A stretch of DNA of 64,000 nt from JBKPNZ01 sp046732895 (GCA_046732895.1 JBKPNZ010000035.1:1-64000); one strand, 5' to 3'; shown: positions 9,009-17,399, counted from the stretch's first letter. The notes: generated by a model not told the origin, from the sequence alone. Numbers and translations are program-made.

Positions 9009-9616
9009 GCCGAATCGACCAACGCGGTCATCAGTTCGACCGCGTCGTCCGGATCGAGGCCCTGGTCGATCACGAGCGAGCGCCAGGTGAAGAAGCTGAG
9101 AGCAAGGCCGATCGCCGCCGAGGTGCGAGCGCGGTGGCGACCGCGCTCCCGGCGTCCATGCAGAAGCACCGCCTGGTATGCGGCAAGAAGCGTTCGCGAC
9201 GCCTCCGCGGGCGCGCGCATGGCCGGGACCAAGGGCGCGTCGCGCAGGACGTTCGTCAGCATCGGCTCCCCCCGCTCATACCATTCATAGAGTTCGGCGA
9301 GCGCGACCCGCAGGCGCTCGCCCGAATCCGCAATCGATTGCCACGGCGTGGGGTCCGGCGGTGGGTTCAGCTGCGCCCAGTGGGCTGAGCAGGCGCCGAA
9401 CAGCGATTCCTCGTCCGGAAAGTGCCGATAGACGGTCGCGCGCTGGACGCCGGCCTCCTCAGCCACTCCCTTGATCGTGGTCCTGGCGGGCCCGATCGTG
9501 CCGTGGAGCTTCACGGCGGCCTCGGTGATGCGCTGCCGCGTCTGCGCCTCGAGCTCCGCCCGGCGCCGCTTGCGGTAGCGCCTTGCCGCTGCGCGCTCTG
9601 CCTGTTCATTAGACAT
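9005..9616 (-). CDS. TetR family transcriptional regulator
   Basis: The protein has 203 residues. An N-terminal basic stretch leads into a TetR HTH at about residues 30-75 (TIKGVAEEAGVQRATVYRHF). The rest is the helical ligand-binding domain. It is divergent from the cupin gene with 86 bases between them. A 7-bp inverted repeat covers the cupin promoter's -10 element, so repression of the cupin gene and perhaps of itself is likely. The ligand is unknown. It is preceded by an Arg-rich tail that may add DNA contacts. Confidence 0.9.
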   Translation of the reverse strand: MSNEQAERAAARRYRKRRRAELEAQTRQRITEAAVKLHGTIGPARTTIKGVAEEAGVQRATVYRHFPDEESLFGACSAHWAQLNPPPDPTPWQSIADSGERLRVALAELYEWYERGEPMLTNVLRDAPLVPAMRAPAEASRTLLAAYQAVLLHGRRERGRHRARTSAAIGLALSFFTWRSLVIDQGLDPDDAVELMTALVDSA

Positions 9617-9632
9617 GGGTGTATAGGGAATA

Positions 9633-9662
9633 TTGACAGGTCGGGCGGAAGTGTGCTAGGTT
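9633..9662 (+). promoter_or_regulatory. Promoter of the cupin gene
   Basis: TTGACA at 9633-9638 and TAGGTT at 9657-9662 are separated by 18 bases and lie 40 bases before the cupin start. This is a good match to a housekeeping-sigma promoter. Confidence 0.6.
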
Positions 9663-9673
9663 CGCCGCACACT
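9650..9673. promoter_or_regulatory. Probable TetR operator
   Basis: AGTGTGC and GCACACT form perfect 7-base arms around a 10-base spacer. The spacer contains the -10 element of the cupin promoter, so binding here would block RNA polymerase. Its position between the divergent regulator and target supports assignment to the adjacent TetR protein; this is inference. Confidence 0.6.
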
Positions 9674-9702
9674 GCTGTTTAACGAATTGGAGGAGGAGCA
9701 AC

Positions 9703-10248
9703 ATGGAAGCAGGCACGGAGACCACGCAGCTGCGGCGATTCGACGCCTCGCAGGGGCCGCGCCTGGTCGGCCCCGATGAGGGCAGGTCGGTGAGCCTGGG
9801 AGCGATCGGCGCCCGCATGATGATCTGGACCGAGGAGACGGGCGGAGGGTTCTCGCTGGTCGAGCACCCGATGCCGCCGCGCGCGCTGGCGGCGCCACTC
9901 CACCTGCACACCCGCGAGGACGAGTACTCGTACGTGCTCGAGGGCCGGATGGGCGCCCTGCTCGGCGACGAGGTAGTCCACGCCGACGTCGGCGACACGG
10001 TGTTCAAGCCGCGCGACCAGTGGCACACCTTCTGGAACGCCGGCGACGAGCCCTGTCGGATCCTCGAGATCATTGCCCCAGGCGGGTTCGAGCACTTCTT
10101 CGACGAGCTGGGCTCGATGGTCGCCGCACAGGACATGCCGCCGGAGAAGCTCGGCGAGCTCGCCGCTCGTTACGGGCTCGAGATGCAGCCCGAGACGATC
10201 CCGGAGCTGTGCGAGCGCTTCGGGCTGACGGTCGCGCAGCAGCTCTGA
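9703..10248 (+). CDS. Cupin-domain protein
   Basis: The protein has 181 residues and starts at ATG 9703, preceded by GGAGGAGG. A single cupin barrel spans about residues 40-130. Its metal ligands are visible in HLHTREDEYSYVLEG (His, His, Glu) and later WHTFWNAGDEPCRILEI. The C-terminal 45 residues are helical. Single-domain cupins of this kind are dioxygenases, isomerases or sensors; nothing here selects between them. Control by the divergent TetR is likely given the operator-like palindrome. Confidence 0.82.
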   Translation: MEAGTETTQLRRFDASQGPRLVGPDEGRSVSLGAIGARMMIWTEETGGGFSLVEHPMPPRALAAPLHLHTREDEYSYVLEGRMGALLGDEVVHADVGDTVFKPRDQWHTFWNAGDEPCRILEIIAPGGFEHFFDELGSMVAAQDMPPEKLGELAARYGLEMQPETIPELCERFGLTVAQQL

Positions 10249-10255
10249 TGCGGAA

Positions 10256-10283
10256 GCGGCTGGTGGCTTAGTCCACCAGCCGC
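10256..10283. terminator. Bidirectional terminator-like hairpin
   Basis: An 11-bp perfect inverted repeat (10256-10266 and 10273-10283) with a 6-base loop lies between the convergent cupin and response-regulator genes. The response regulator's TAA falls in the loop, so the last codons of that gene form one arm. Confidence 0.6.
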
Positions 10284-10912
10284 CGCTCCGCCGCCCAGCG
10301 GCTGAGCTCGTGGCGGTTCGAGAGCTGGAGCTTGCGCAGAACGGCGCTCACGTGGGCCTCGACCGTCTTCACCGAGATGTGGAGCTGGAGGGCGATCTCC
10401 TTGTAGAGGTAGCCACGCGCGATCAGGCGCAGGACCTCGCGCTCGCGCAGCGTCAGTTGGTCGAGCTCGGGGTCGATCTCGGCCGCCGGAATCTCGCCCT
10501 TGAACGCGTCGAGGGCGAAGCCGGCGAGGCGTGGTGAAAAGACCGCATCGCCATCGCGCACCCGTGTGACGGCATCGGCGAGCTCGGGCCCCGAGATCGA
10601 CTTGGTGACGTAGCCGCGCGCGCCCGCGCGAATCACCGCGATCACGTCCTCGGCCGCGTCGGAGACGGAAAGCGCGAGGAAGCGCTGCGCCGGGCGGTTG
10701 ACGGCGACCTGGCGGATCACCTCCACCCCACCGCCCCCGGGCATGTGCACGTCGAGCAGGACGACGTCGGGCTTGTGCTGATCGATCGCCCGCACGGCCT
10801 CCTCGACCGACCCCGCCTCGGCGCGCACGTCGACCAGCCCCTCGAGCTCCGAACGTACGCCGGAGCGGAAGATCTCGTGGTCGTCGACGATCACGACCGT
10901 GGGCTCGCTCAT
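10268..10912 (-). CDS. NarL/LuxR-type response regulator
   Basis: The protein has 214 residues. The receiver domain (about 1-125) has the acidic pair Asp10/Asp11, the phospho-acceptor Asp54 in VLLDVHMPG, and the switch Ser and Lys (LSVSDAAED, YVTKSIS). The C-terminal LuxR HTH is at about 150-205 (LTLREREVLRLIARGYLYKE). Its start overlaps the histidine kinase stop by 4 bases, so the two form a cognate pair. Likely targets are envelope genes, including its own operon, because the operon encodes PspC-type proteins. Confidence 0.93.
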   Translation of the reverse strand: MSEPTVVIVDDHEIFRSGVRSELEGLVDVRAEAGSVEEAVRAIDQHKPDVVLLDVHMPGGGGVEVIRQVAVNRPAQRFLALSVSDAAEDVIAVIRAGARGYVTKSISGPELADAVTRVRDGDAVFSPRLAGFALDAFKGEIPAAEIDPELDQLTLREREVLRLIARGYLYKEIALQLHISVKTVEAHVSAVLRKLQLSNRHELSRWAAERRLVD

Positions 10913-12204
10913 CGCGGGCTCCTTTCGAGCACGAGCTCAACCTCGGCCCCCTCGCCGGGCTTCGAACGCACGACCGCCCGGCCGCCGTGGCGCTCCATCC
11001 GCCCGACGATCGACTCGCGGACGCCACGACGGTCGGCGGGAACGGCGTCGGGGTCGAAGCCGGGGCCGCGGTCGTGCACGAAGACCTGAAGGCGGTCCTC
11101 CGCCGCCTCGGCGTAGACGGTGATCGGCGCGCCGTCGTCCGCCCCAAACTTCGCGGCGTTCGTGAGGGCCTCGCGCGCGGCGGCGACGACCGCACCGGCG
11201 TCGGAGTCCAGTCCGGCATCGCCGACGGCGACGACCTCGATTGCAACGCCCTGCGCGTCCTCGATCTCCTCGGCCGCCGCCTTCAGCGCGGCGGTGAAGC
11301 TGTCGCCGGCCTGCCGGTCGGGCTCGCCCGAGAGCCAGCCGCGGAGCTCGCGCTCCTGGCGCCGGGCGAGGGTGGCGACCGTCCGCGGATCGTTGGAGCG
11401 CTTCTGCATCAGCGTGAGGGTCTGCAGGACCGAGTCGTGCAGGTGGGCGGCCAGCTCGGCGCGCTCCTGGGAGCGGATCCGCTCCGCTCGCTCAGAAGCG
11501 AGGTTCCGGCCGAGCCGCCAGAGGAACGGAGCCAGGATGAGCGCCAGCGCGACGAGGACGACAACGACGGTCAGCGCGGCATCGCGTGCAGCCCCCAGGG
11601 CGTCGTTGGAGGAGAGGAAGAGAAGCGCCGCGCCGACAACCAGCGCGATCCCGAACCCGCCGCGGTAGAGCTCGGAGACGGGCGAGGGCTGCGTCGCGGG
11701 CGGTGCTGTCGGAGTGGCGGCCGCTCGCGGGGCAGCGGAGGCCGCCGGCACGACCGGAGGCCGCGCCTCCTCCACGGCCCCGGAGCTCCAGCTGCGGCGC
11801 CACAGAAGCGCCGCCCCTCCCGCCGCGAGCACCAGCGGCCAGACGAGCTGGTCGCTCCACCACAGACCGAGTTCGCGGAAGGCCAGCAGCGCGGCGAGCA
11901 TGAGAAGGGCGGCGCCCACCGCCACGCGCCAGCCGCGCCCGATGGCGAGGCCGCCGCCGAGTCCGCGAAGGCCCTCGAGGCGGGTGCCGCTGGGCTCGCC
12001 CGTCGCCGGAAGCGCCGCCCACGCAAGCGCGTAGGCGACGAGGGCGAGACCGCCGGTTGCGATCACGGCGACGACGAACCCGACGCGGACGACCACCGGG
12101 TCGACGCCGAGCCTGCGGGCGAGCCCGGCGAGAACGCCGGCGACTATCCCGTTCTCGGAGTCCCGGCGAAAGCGGGCGGATCTGGAAACCGCGGCGGCGT
12201 TCAC
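10909..12204 (-). CDS. Sensor histidine kinase with N-terminal PspC domain
   Basis: The protein has 431 residues from GTG 12204. A PspC domain lies at about residues 8-70 (GIVAGVLAGLARRLGVDPVV). It is followed by several membrane helices, a Pro/Ala linker, another pair of helices, and a HisKA_3 domain with phospho-acceptor His256 in AAHLHDSVLQTL. The C-terminal ATPase domain has REALTNAAKFGAD (N box) and VHDRGPGFD. The PspC-sensor fusion is typical of actinobacterial LiaS/VraS-like systems that sense membrane stress. Upstream in-frame codons to 12303 would overlap the small membrane gene and encode an unlikely Arg-rich leader. Confidence 0.88.
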   Translation of the reverse strand: MNAAAVSRSARFRRDSENGIVAGVLAGLARRLGVDPVVVRVGFVVAVIATGGLALVAYALAWAALPATGEPSGTRLEGLRGLGGGLAIGRGWRVAVGAALLMLAALLAFRELGLWWSDQLVWPLVLAAGGAALLWRRSWSSGAVEEARPPVVPAASAAPRAAATPTAPPATQPSPVSELYRGGFGIALVVGAALLFLSSNDALGAARDAALTVVVVLVALALILAPFLWRLGRNLASERAERIRSQERAELAAHLHDSVLQTLTLMQKRSNDPRTVATLARRQERELRGWLSGEPDRQAGDSFTAALKAAAEEIEDAQGVAIEVVAVGDAGLDSDAGAVVAAAREALTNAAKFGADDGAPITVYAEAAEDRLQVFVHDRGPGFDPDAVPADRRGVRESIVGRMERHGGRAVVRSKPGEGAEVELVLERSPR

Positions 12205-12227
12205 ACCGGCAATGGTGACGCGCGGAG

Positions 12228-12407
12228 CTATCGCTCGCCGTCGCCGAGGCCGCTCACGAGCAGGATCACGCCGAGCGTCGCGGCCGTCGCAGCGCCGATC
12301 CACCCCGCCGTGAGGCTGATCGCGCCCGCGTGGTCCAGAACGAGGAGGCCGCCGAGGATGGTGATCGCCACGCCGGCCACCACGGAGACGCGATCAGTGT
12401 TCTGCAT
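12228..12407 (-). CDS. Small two-helix membrane protein of the PspC operon
   Basis: The protein has 59 residues. ATG 12407 overlaps the stop of the upstream PspC gene by one base (TGATG), a strong sign of translational coupling. It has two hydrophobic segments (about 9-27 and 34-53). No family is recognised with certainty, but small membrane proteins of this kind often sit in PspC/LiaF operons and may tune the sensor kinase encoded next. Confidence 0.7.
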   Translation of the reverse strand: MQNTDRVSVVAGVAITILGGLLVLDHAGAISLTAGWIGAATAATLGVILLVSGLGDGER

Positions 12408-13609
12408 CAGCCCGCGCACGCCCTCTCGGCGGCATCACGCAGCGCGCTGGTGTCCTCGTGGAAGAACCCGTGACGCTGCTCGTCGAGATCGGCCGTGTTG
12501 CTGTTGATGACCTGGATCTGGCCCATGTCCACATCGGCATCGAGAACCAGGCGCGGGGTGGCGGTCGAGCCGGACGCAACGTTCGCGTCGACGTCCACGC
12601 CGTCGGAGCGCTGGCCCGTGACGTCGAGCTCGCCCGCGCCCGCATGTGTCGTTGCCTCGACGCACACGTTCTCCGGCACGCCCACCACAAGCTGCCCGAT
12701 GCCGAGGTCCGCGTCCAGGTCAACCACCTGCTTGTGGTGCCAGTCGAGTCCCCTCAGGTCCACCTTCAGCTGGCCGATGCCCAGCTTGTAGCCGTCGGCG
12801 GGAATCGAGCTCACCGACACGGGGCGGTAGGAGCGCTGGCCAAGGCTGCTGTCGAACGAGAGATCCGCGGCCGCGGCGCCGCCAACCCCGACTGCGAGGG
12901 CGAGCGCCGGCGCGATCAGCCAGCGGACGCCGCCGCCCGCGAGCGCAGCGACGGCGATGGCCAGGCCGGCGACGGCAACCGTGGCGGCGATCGCGACGCC
13001 GTGACCGACGGCCGTGAGCAGGGCGCCTGCGAGCGCGACGATGAAGAGGCCCGTCGCGGCCGCGAAGACGAGGACGATCGCCCCGAAGACCCGTCCGAGG
13101 GTCAGCGGCTTGCCGCGATCGCGCAGGACCGCGTAGACCGCGGCGCCGATGCCGATCGGGATCAGCAGCCAAAGGGCGCCCCATGGGTGCCCGTGCCAGC
13201 CGCCGTCCCAGAAGAAGAGCCCGCTCAGACCCCATCCGAGGGCGATGGCGACGAGGACGATGCCGGCGGCGAGAAACGCCTTCGAGCGCTGCACCGGGGC
13301 CTGCGAGCCATCGTCGTCGGAAGGCACGAAGAGAGCGAGGGCGATGTAGGCGAGGACGCCGAGGCCTCCGAAGAAGACGGATACGCCGAACGCAATCCTG
13401 AAGATCACCGGATCCACGTCGAAGTAGCGGCCAAGTCCGCCGGCGACGCCGAACACCATGCGGTCGCTGCGGGAGCGCAGCAGGCGCCTCGAACGTCGCG
13501 ACTCGCCCTGGTGCTGCTCCTCCGTCGGCGCGGTCGCGGGCTCCGGCGGGAGCTCAGTCGTTTCGTCGGTTGGCTGGTCCTTGTGGTTGTCCGGCTCGTT
13601 TTCGTTCAT
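12407..13609 (-). CDS. PspC-domain / LiaF-like membrane protein
   Basis: The protein has 400 residues. An acidic, Pro-rich N-terminus precedes a PspC domain at about 45-105 (RMVFGVAGGLGRYFDVDPVI). Several hydrophobic segments follow to about residue 265. The C-terminal 135 residues are a beta-rich DUF4097/LiaF-like domain with repeats such as DLDADLGIGQLVVGVP and DADVDMGQIQVI. The order of genes (LiaF-like, small protein, sensor kinase, regulator) matches a LiaFSR/PspC envelope-stress system, in which the LiaF-like protein normally holds the kinase inactive. Confidence 0.85.
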   Translation of the reverse strand: MNENEPDNHKDQPTDETTELPPEPATAPTEEQHQGESRRSRRLLRSRSDRMVFGVAGGLGRYFDVDPVIFRIAFGVSVFFGGLGVLAYIALALFVPSDDDGSQAPVQRSKAFLAAGIVLVAIALGWGLSGLFFWDGGWHGHPWGALWLLIPIGIGAAVYAVLRDRGKPLTLGRVFGAIVLVFAAATGLFIVALAGALLTAVGHGVAIAATVAVAGLAIAVAALAGGGVRWLIAPALALAVGVGGAAAADLSFDSSLGQRSYRPVSVSSIPADGYKLGIGQLKVDLRGLDWHHKQVVDLDADLGIGQLVVGVPENVCVEATTHAGAGELDVTGQRSDGVDVDANVASGSTATPRLVLDADVDMGQIQVINSNTADLDEQRHGFFHEDTSALRDAAERACAG

Positions 13610-13734
13610 GGGGCCAGCGTGCCAGCGGAAATCGTCTGCGTCTATTGGGGATCACCCTGAATCACCCCGGCTCCAGGCACGGGTATCCGTAGTTTCTCCG
13701 GATCGAGTGCAGGGGTCCGACCCGATGCTGGGCG

Positions 13735-14529
13735 CTAGGCGCCCGCGGCCTCGGCGTTGCGCAAGCCACGAATCGCCCACGCCGAGAACACCACGATCAA
13801 CGCGAGGGCGATGGCGAACGCCACCACCACGCCGCTCGGCGTGCCCGCCATGAAGTCCCGCCCGGTGTCCAGCAGCGCCGTTGCGGGGTTCACCTTCGCA
13901 ACCGTGTGGATCCACCCCGCGAGCTGCGCCACCGGCACGTAGACCGGCGCGAAGAAGAGAGTGAGGAACACCGGGACCTGCATCGCGGGACCGGCCTGGA
14001 GCGTGCGGAAGCGCATCGCGATCCCGGCGGCCCACAGGCTTGCCGCGATGTTCACCAGGAACGCCAGCACATAGAGGCCGAACAGCTCCACCCCGTCGCC
14101 GCCCACCTGCATCCCCGTGATCAGGGCCACGCCCGTGATCAGGACGATCGTCGCCGTCGCCCGCGCCAGTGCGGCAAGCACGTAGCCGACGACGACGGCC
14201 TCGCGGCGCGGTGCCGCGAGCAGCAGGCGGCGCGCGAAACCCACCTCGAAGTCGCGCGCGATCGAGAACCCGTTGAAGACACCGCCGAACGCCGCCGACT
14301 GCAGCAGCACGAAGACGAACACGAAGGCGCTGTAGCCGGGGCCGTAGTCGAAGGTTGTGTCGAGCCCGGAGAGGCCTCCCGCGAAGGCGGCGAAGAAGAA
14401 GAGCGGGAAGATCATCGAGGGCAAGAGCAGCGCCGGGTTCGTGAGCGTGCTGTGGATCGTCCTCCAGGCGACCGCCAGCGCGACCGAGCGGAAGCGTGAT
14501 GCGGCGTTCTCGCGGATCACGGGGCTCAT
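13735..14529 (-). CDS. ABC-2 type exporter permease (second)
   Basis: The protein has 264 residues with six hydrophobic segments typical of DrrB-like ABC-2 permeases. The conserved cytoplasmic loop reads FSIARDFEVGFARRLLLAAP. Its ATG overlaps the stop of the preceding permease gene by 4 bases (ATGA). With that permease and the ATPase it would form a heterodimeric exporter for a hydrophobic drug or lipid-like compound. The frame stays open far upstream, but that part is antisense-like shadow overlapping the two neighbours. Confidence 0.88.
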   Translation of the reverse strand: MSPVIRENAASRFRSVALAVAWRTIHSTLTNPALLLPSMIFPLFFFAAFAGGLSGLDTTFDYGPGYSAFVFVFVLLQSAAFGGVFNGFSIARDFEVGFARRLLLAAPRREAVVVGYVLAALARATATIVLITGVALITGMQVGGDGVELFGLYVLAFLVNIAASLWAAGIAMRFRTLQAGPAMQVPVFLTLFFAPVYVPVAQLAGWIHTVAKVNPATALLDTGRDFMAGTPSGVVVAFAIALALIVVFSAWAIRGLRNAEAAGA

Positions 14530-15323
14530 GTCCGCGTCATCCTCGTGCGGAGGCTGCCGGAGGCAAGCGCGATCCCCACGGCCGCGATCGCGATCGCGCA
14601 GCCGAAGCCGAGCGCCAGTGCCTCCCCGTCCCAGCCCACGATGAGCAGGCTGCGGATCGCCTCGAGCAGGTAGCTGACCGGGTTGTAGGTGGCGATCGTC
14701 TGGAACCAGCCGTGTTGGATCAAGTCCCGCGGCATCGCCTGGGAGGACAGGAACAGGAAGACGAAGAAGAGGGGGAACATTCCCTGCACGGCCTCGCCGG
14801 AGCCCGTGCGAAGGGCGGCGAGGGCGCCGATCGACCCGAAGCCGAGCGTGATCAGGATGGAGAGGGCGACCAGAACGGGGACACCCGCGGGTCCGGCCGC
14901 GAAGCCGGCCCCGGCCGCGAGGCCCACCGCGAGGAAGACGCAGGCCTGGACGACGCCGAGAGCAACGGCGCCGGCGAGCTGACCCGCGAGCAGCGAGGAA
15001 GGAGTTAGCGGCGTCAGCGACAGGCGGTTGAGGAAGCCCGACTCGATGTCCTCGCCGAAGTTCTGGCCGGCGGTGAGGGACGCGAAGAGCGCGCCCTGGA
15101 TGAACGGCACCGCGAGGATGAAGGTCAGATAGGAGTCGGTGGGGAACCCGGGGATCTCGGTCGCGGCGTCGAGCCCGCCCGCGTTCACGGCGAGCAGGAG
15201 CAGCGGGAACGCGAACGAGAAGACGATGTTCGCCGGCTGGCGCAGGATGCGGATCACTGAGCGACGAACCAGCAGGCCCGAGTGCGAGAGCGGTGCCGCG
15301 CGGGGGAGCGCGAGCGCGGTCAT
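14526..15323 (-). CDS. ABC-2 type exporter permease (first)
   Basis: The protein has 265 residues and six predicted helices. The loop typical of DrrB-type permeases is visible (GEDIESGFLNRLSLTPLTPSS). The start is ATG 15323, overlapping the ATPase stop by 4 bases. It is paralogous to the following permease but clearly diverged, which points to a heteromeric channel. Confidence 0.88.
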   Translation of the reverse strand: MTALALPRAAPLSHSGLLVRRSVIRILRQPANIVFSFAFPLLLLAVNAGGLDAATEIPGFPTDSYLTFILAVPFIQGALFASLTAGQNFGEDIESGFLNRLSLTPLTPSSLLAGQLAGAVALGVVQACVFLAVGLAAGAGFAAGPAGVPVLVALSILITLGFGSIGALAALRTGSGEAVQGMFPLFFVFLFLSSQAMPRDLIQHGWFQTIATYNPVSYLLEAIRSLLIVGWDGEALALGFGCAIAIAAVGIALASGSLRTRMTRT

Positions 15324-16369
15324 GCGCCCGCCCCCTCGCGGGCGAGCTCACCGGTCGGCGACAGCGCCTCCTGTTCGCCCGTGTCGTCACCGGCGCCCTC
15401 GAGCGAGCGGCCCGTCTTCTCGAGGAAGACGTCGTCGAGCGTGGGCTCGTGCACGTGGAGGGCAGCGACGCGAAGCCCCTCGGCGTCGAGCGCGCGGACC
15501 ACGTCGGCCAGGTCGTCGCCGTTCCCGAAGCGCACCATGACACCGTTCTGAGAGCCGTCGATCCGCTCGCCGAACCGGCCAAGGACGCCCTCGAGGCGCG
15601 ATGCGTCGGCGGGATCGGCGGGCACGGCCTCGATCGCCGAACGGCCGATCTGGGCCTTCAGCGCGGTGGGAGTGCCCTCGGCCACGATCTTGCCGTGGTC
15701 GATGATTCCCACGCGGTCGGCCATCTGATCGGCCTCCTCCAGGTACTGAGTCGTCAGGAAGACGGTGACCCCGTCCTCCTTGGCAAGCCGCTCGACCTCG
15801 TCCCAGAGCGCGGCACGGCTCTGGATGTCGAGGCCAGTCGTCGGCTCGTCGAGGAAGAGGATCCGCGGGCGGTGCACCAGCGCCAGGCCGAGGTCGAGGC
15901 GGCGCTTCATCCCACCGGAGTAGCCGGCGACGCGGCGATCGGCGGCGTTGGCCAGGCCGACGCGTTCCAGCAGCTCATCGCTCCGGGCCTCGCGCTCGGC
16001 CTTGGGGAGGCCGTGGAGTCCGGTTTGGAGCCGCATGTGCTCGCGACCCGTCAGATAAGGGTCGAGCGCGGCCTCCTGCAGCGCCGCGCCGATCGCGGTG
16101 CGGACCTCCGGGCCCTCGCGGACGATGTCGTGGCCGGCGACCCGGGCGGTCCCCTCGGTCGGCGGCAAGAGCGTGGTGAGCATCAGGACGGTGGTCGATT
16201 TGCCGGCGCCGTTCGGGCCGAGGAAGCCGTAGATCTCGCCGGTCGAGACCTCGAGGTCGATGCCGTCGACGGCGCGGGGGCCCTTCTTGAACACGCGGAC
16301 GAGGCCCTCGACCTCGATCGCCTTGTCGCGTGGCCGTCCCCCACCAGTAGAACCGTTGTTGATCGTCAT
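15320..16369 (-). CDS. ABC exporter ATP-binding protein (DrrA-like)
   Basis: The protein has 349 residues from ATG 16369. Motifs are complete: Walker A GPNGAGKST, the Q-loop region, the signature YSGGMKRRLDLGLALVHRP, Walker B ILFLDEPTTGLD and a switch His region (TTQYLEEADQ). A C-terminal extension of about 100 residues matches the DUF4162 tail of DrrA-type ATPases. An alternative start lies at 16399. It is divergent from a MarR regulator, and several palindromes lie between the two genes. Confidence 0.9.
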   Translation of the reverse strand: MTINNGSTGGGRPRDKAIEVEGLVRVFKKGPRAVDGIDLEVSTGEIYGFLGPNGAGKSTTVLMLTTLLPPTEGTARVAGHDIVREGPEVRTAIGAALQEAALDPYLTGREHMRLQTGLHGLPKAEREARSDELLERVGLANAADRRVAGYSGGMKRRLDLGLALVHRPRILFLDEPTTGLDIQSRAALWDEVERLAKEDGVTVFLTTQYLEEADQMADRVGIIDHGKIVAEGTPTALKAQIGRSAIEAVPADPADASRLEGVLGRFGERIDGSQNGVMVRFGNGDDLADVVRALDAEGLRVAALHVHEPTLDDVFLEKTGRSLEGAGDDTGEQEALSPTGELAREGAGA

Positions 16370-16390
16370 GTTTCGCACCGTAGCAGATTC

Positions 16391-16449
16391 CTTGAACACA
16401 TCAAGTATTGTGGACGTCCAATGTCATGGTGTACCATCATCCATGATGG
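16391..16449. promoter_or_regulatory. MarR-ABC divergent control region with nested palindromes
   Basis: Four inverted repeats lie in about 60 bases: CTTGA-N5-TCAAG at 16391-16405, the 10-base palindrome TGGACGTCCA at 16411-16420, ATGGT-GT-ACCAT at 16426-16437, and CCATCAT-CC-ATGATGG at 16434-16449. The last covers the MarR start codon. The first has the size and spacing of a MarR half-site pair. Autoregulation plus control of the exporter operon is the simplest reading. Confidence 0.55.
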
Positions 16450-16898
16450 CCACGGAAACCAGCACGAAAGCACGGCCGGGTAAGACCAGGGTTAATCCGG
16501 GGGCCCAGGCTTGGAAGCTGATGAGCGAGCTCTTCGCCGCCAACCGTGGCCGCTTCGTCACCGCCCTCGCCGAGTACGACCTGTGGCCGCCCCAGTGGTT
16601 CGCGCTCCAGGCGCTCGAGGAGCCGATGCCCATGGGAAAGCTCGCCGGGATGCTCCACTGTGACAACTCCAACGTCACCGGCATCACCGACCGGCTCGAG
16701 CAGCGCGGCCTCGTGCGGCGTACGGCCGCCGAGCACGACCGGCGCGTGAAGCTCCTGGAGCTGACCGACGCCGGCCGCGCGCTCCGTGAGCAGATCGCCG
16801 AGCGGCTTGCAGTCCCGCCGGAGGGGATTCGTCAGCTCTCGGTGGCCGACCAGCGCGCGCTGCGCGACATCATGCGCCGGGCCTTGGCGAACGGCTGA
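16443..16898 (+). CDS. MarR family transcriptional regulator
   Basis: The protein has 151 residues from ATG 16443 (a second ATG follows directly). The winged helix is clear: MPMGKLAGMLHCDNSNVTGITDRLEQ as recognition region, then RGLVRRTAAEHDRRVKLLELTDAGR as the wing. It is divergent from the exporter operon, so it probably represses drug export until an inducer binds. Confidence 0.92.
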   Translation: MMATETSTKARPGKTRVNPGAQAWKLMSELFAANRGRFVTALAEYDLWPPQWFALQALEEPMPMGKLAGMLHCDNSNVTGITDRLEQRGLVRRTAAEHDRRVKLLELTDAGRALREQIAERLAVPPEGIRQLSVADQRALRDIMRRALANG

Positions 16899-16907
16899 GG
16901 GTCCGCC

Positions 16908-17399
16908 CTACTCCTCGCCCGAGGCGAAGTCCTCCGGGCTCACCTGGTCGAGGAAGTCCTTGAACTTCTCGACGACCTCCTCCTGATCCTCGACCTCGTG
17001 CTCGAACTCGATCGAGGACTCCTCGATCACGTCCTCGGCGGCGAAGATCGGGGCCTGGGTGCGGACCGCAAGGGCGATGGCGTCTGACGGGCGTGAGTCG
17101 ATCTCCATCTCGGAGCCGTTCACGGAGATCGTGATCGTGGCGTAGAAGGTGTTGTCGCGAAGCTCGGTCACCGCCACCCGCTCGCACTTGGCGTCGAGCT
17201 GCTCGAGCAGGTCGGACAGCAGGTCGTGGGTCATCGGGCGCGGCGTCGAGGCACCCTGCAGCTTCATCAGGATCGCGGCCGCCTCAGGGTGACCGATCCA
17301 GATCGGCAGAAAGCGGTTGCCGTCGACCGTCTTCAGCAGCACGATTGGCTGCTTCCCGACCATGTCGAAGCTGACGCCGTAGATCTGCATCTGCTGCAC
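16908..17399 (-). CDS. Bifunctional nuclease family protein (DUF151)
   Basis: The protein has 163 residues. The DUF151 core spans about 1-130 with the family segments LPIWIGHPEAAAI, RPMTHDLLSDLLE and SRPSDAIALAVRTQAPIFAAE. An acidic helical tail follows. GTG 17399 was chosen because GGAGAA lies 10 bases before it; ATG 17390 is in frame but 19 bases from that site. Family members have DNase/RNase activity in some plants and bacteria; the cellular role is not settled. It is divergent from the SRPBCC gene. Confidence 0.85.
   Translation of the reverse strand: MQQMQIYGVSFDMVGKQPIVLLKTVDGNRFLPIWIGHPEAAAILMKLQGASTPRPMTHDLLSDLLEQLDAKCERVAVTELRDNTFYATITISVNGSEMEIDSRPSDAIALAVRTQAPIFAAEDVIEESSIEFEHEVEDQEEVVEKFKDFLDQVSPEDFASGEE

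Noticed and set aside
12458..13660. A 400-residue plus-strand frame opposite the PspC gene
   Set aside because: It is Arg/Asp/Glu/Gly-rich with no domain and is the complement of a well-supported gene.
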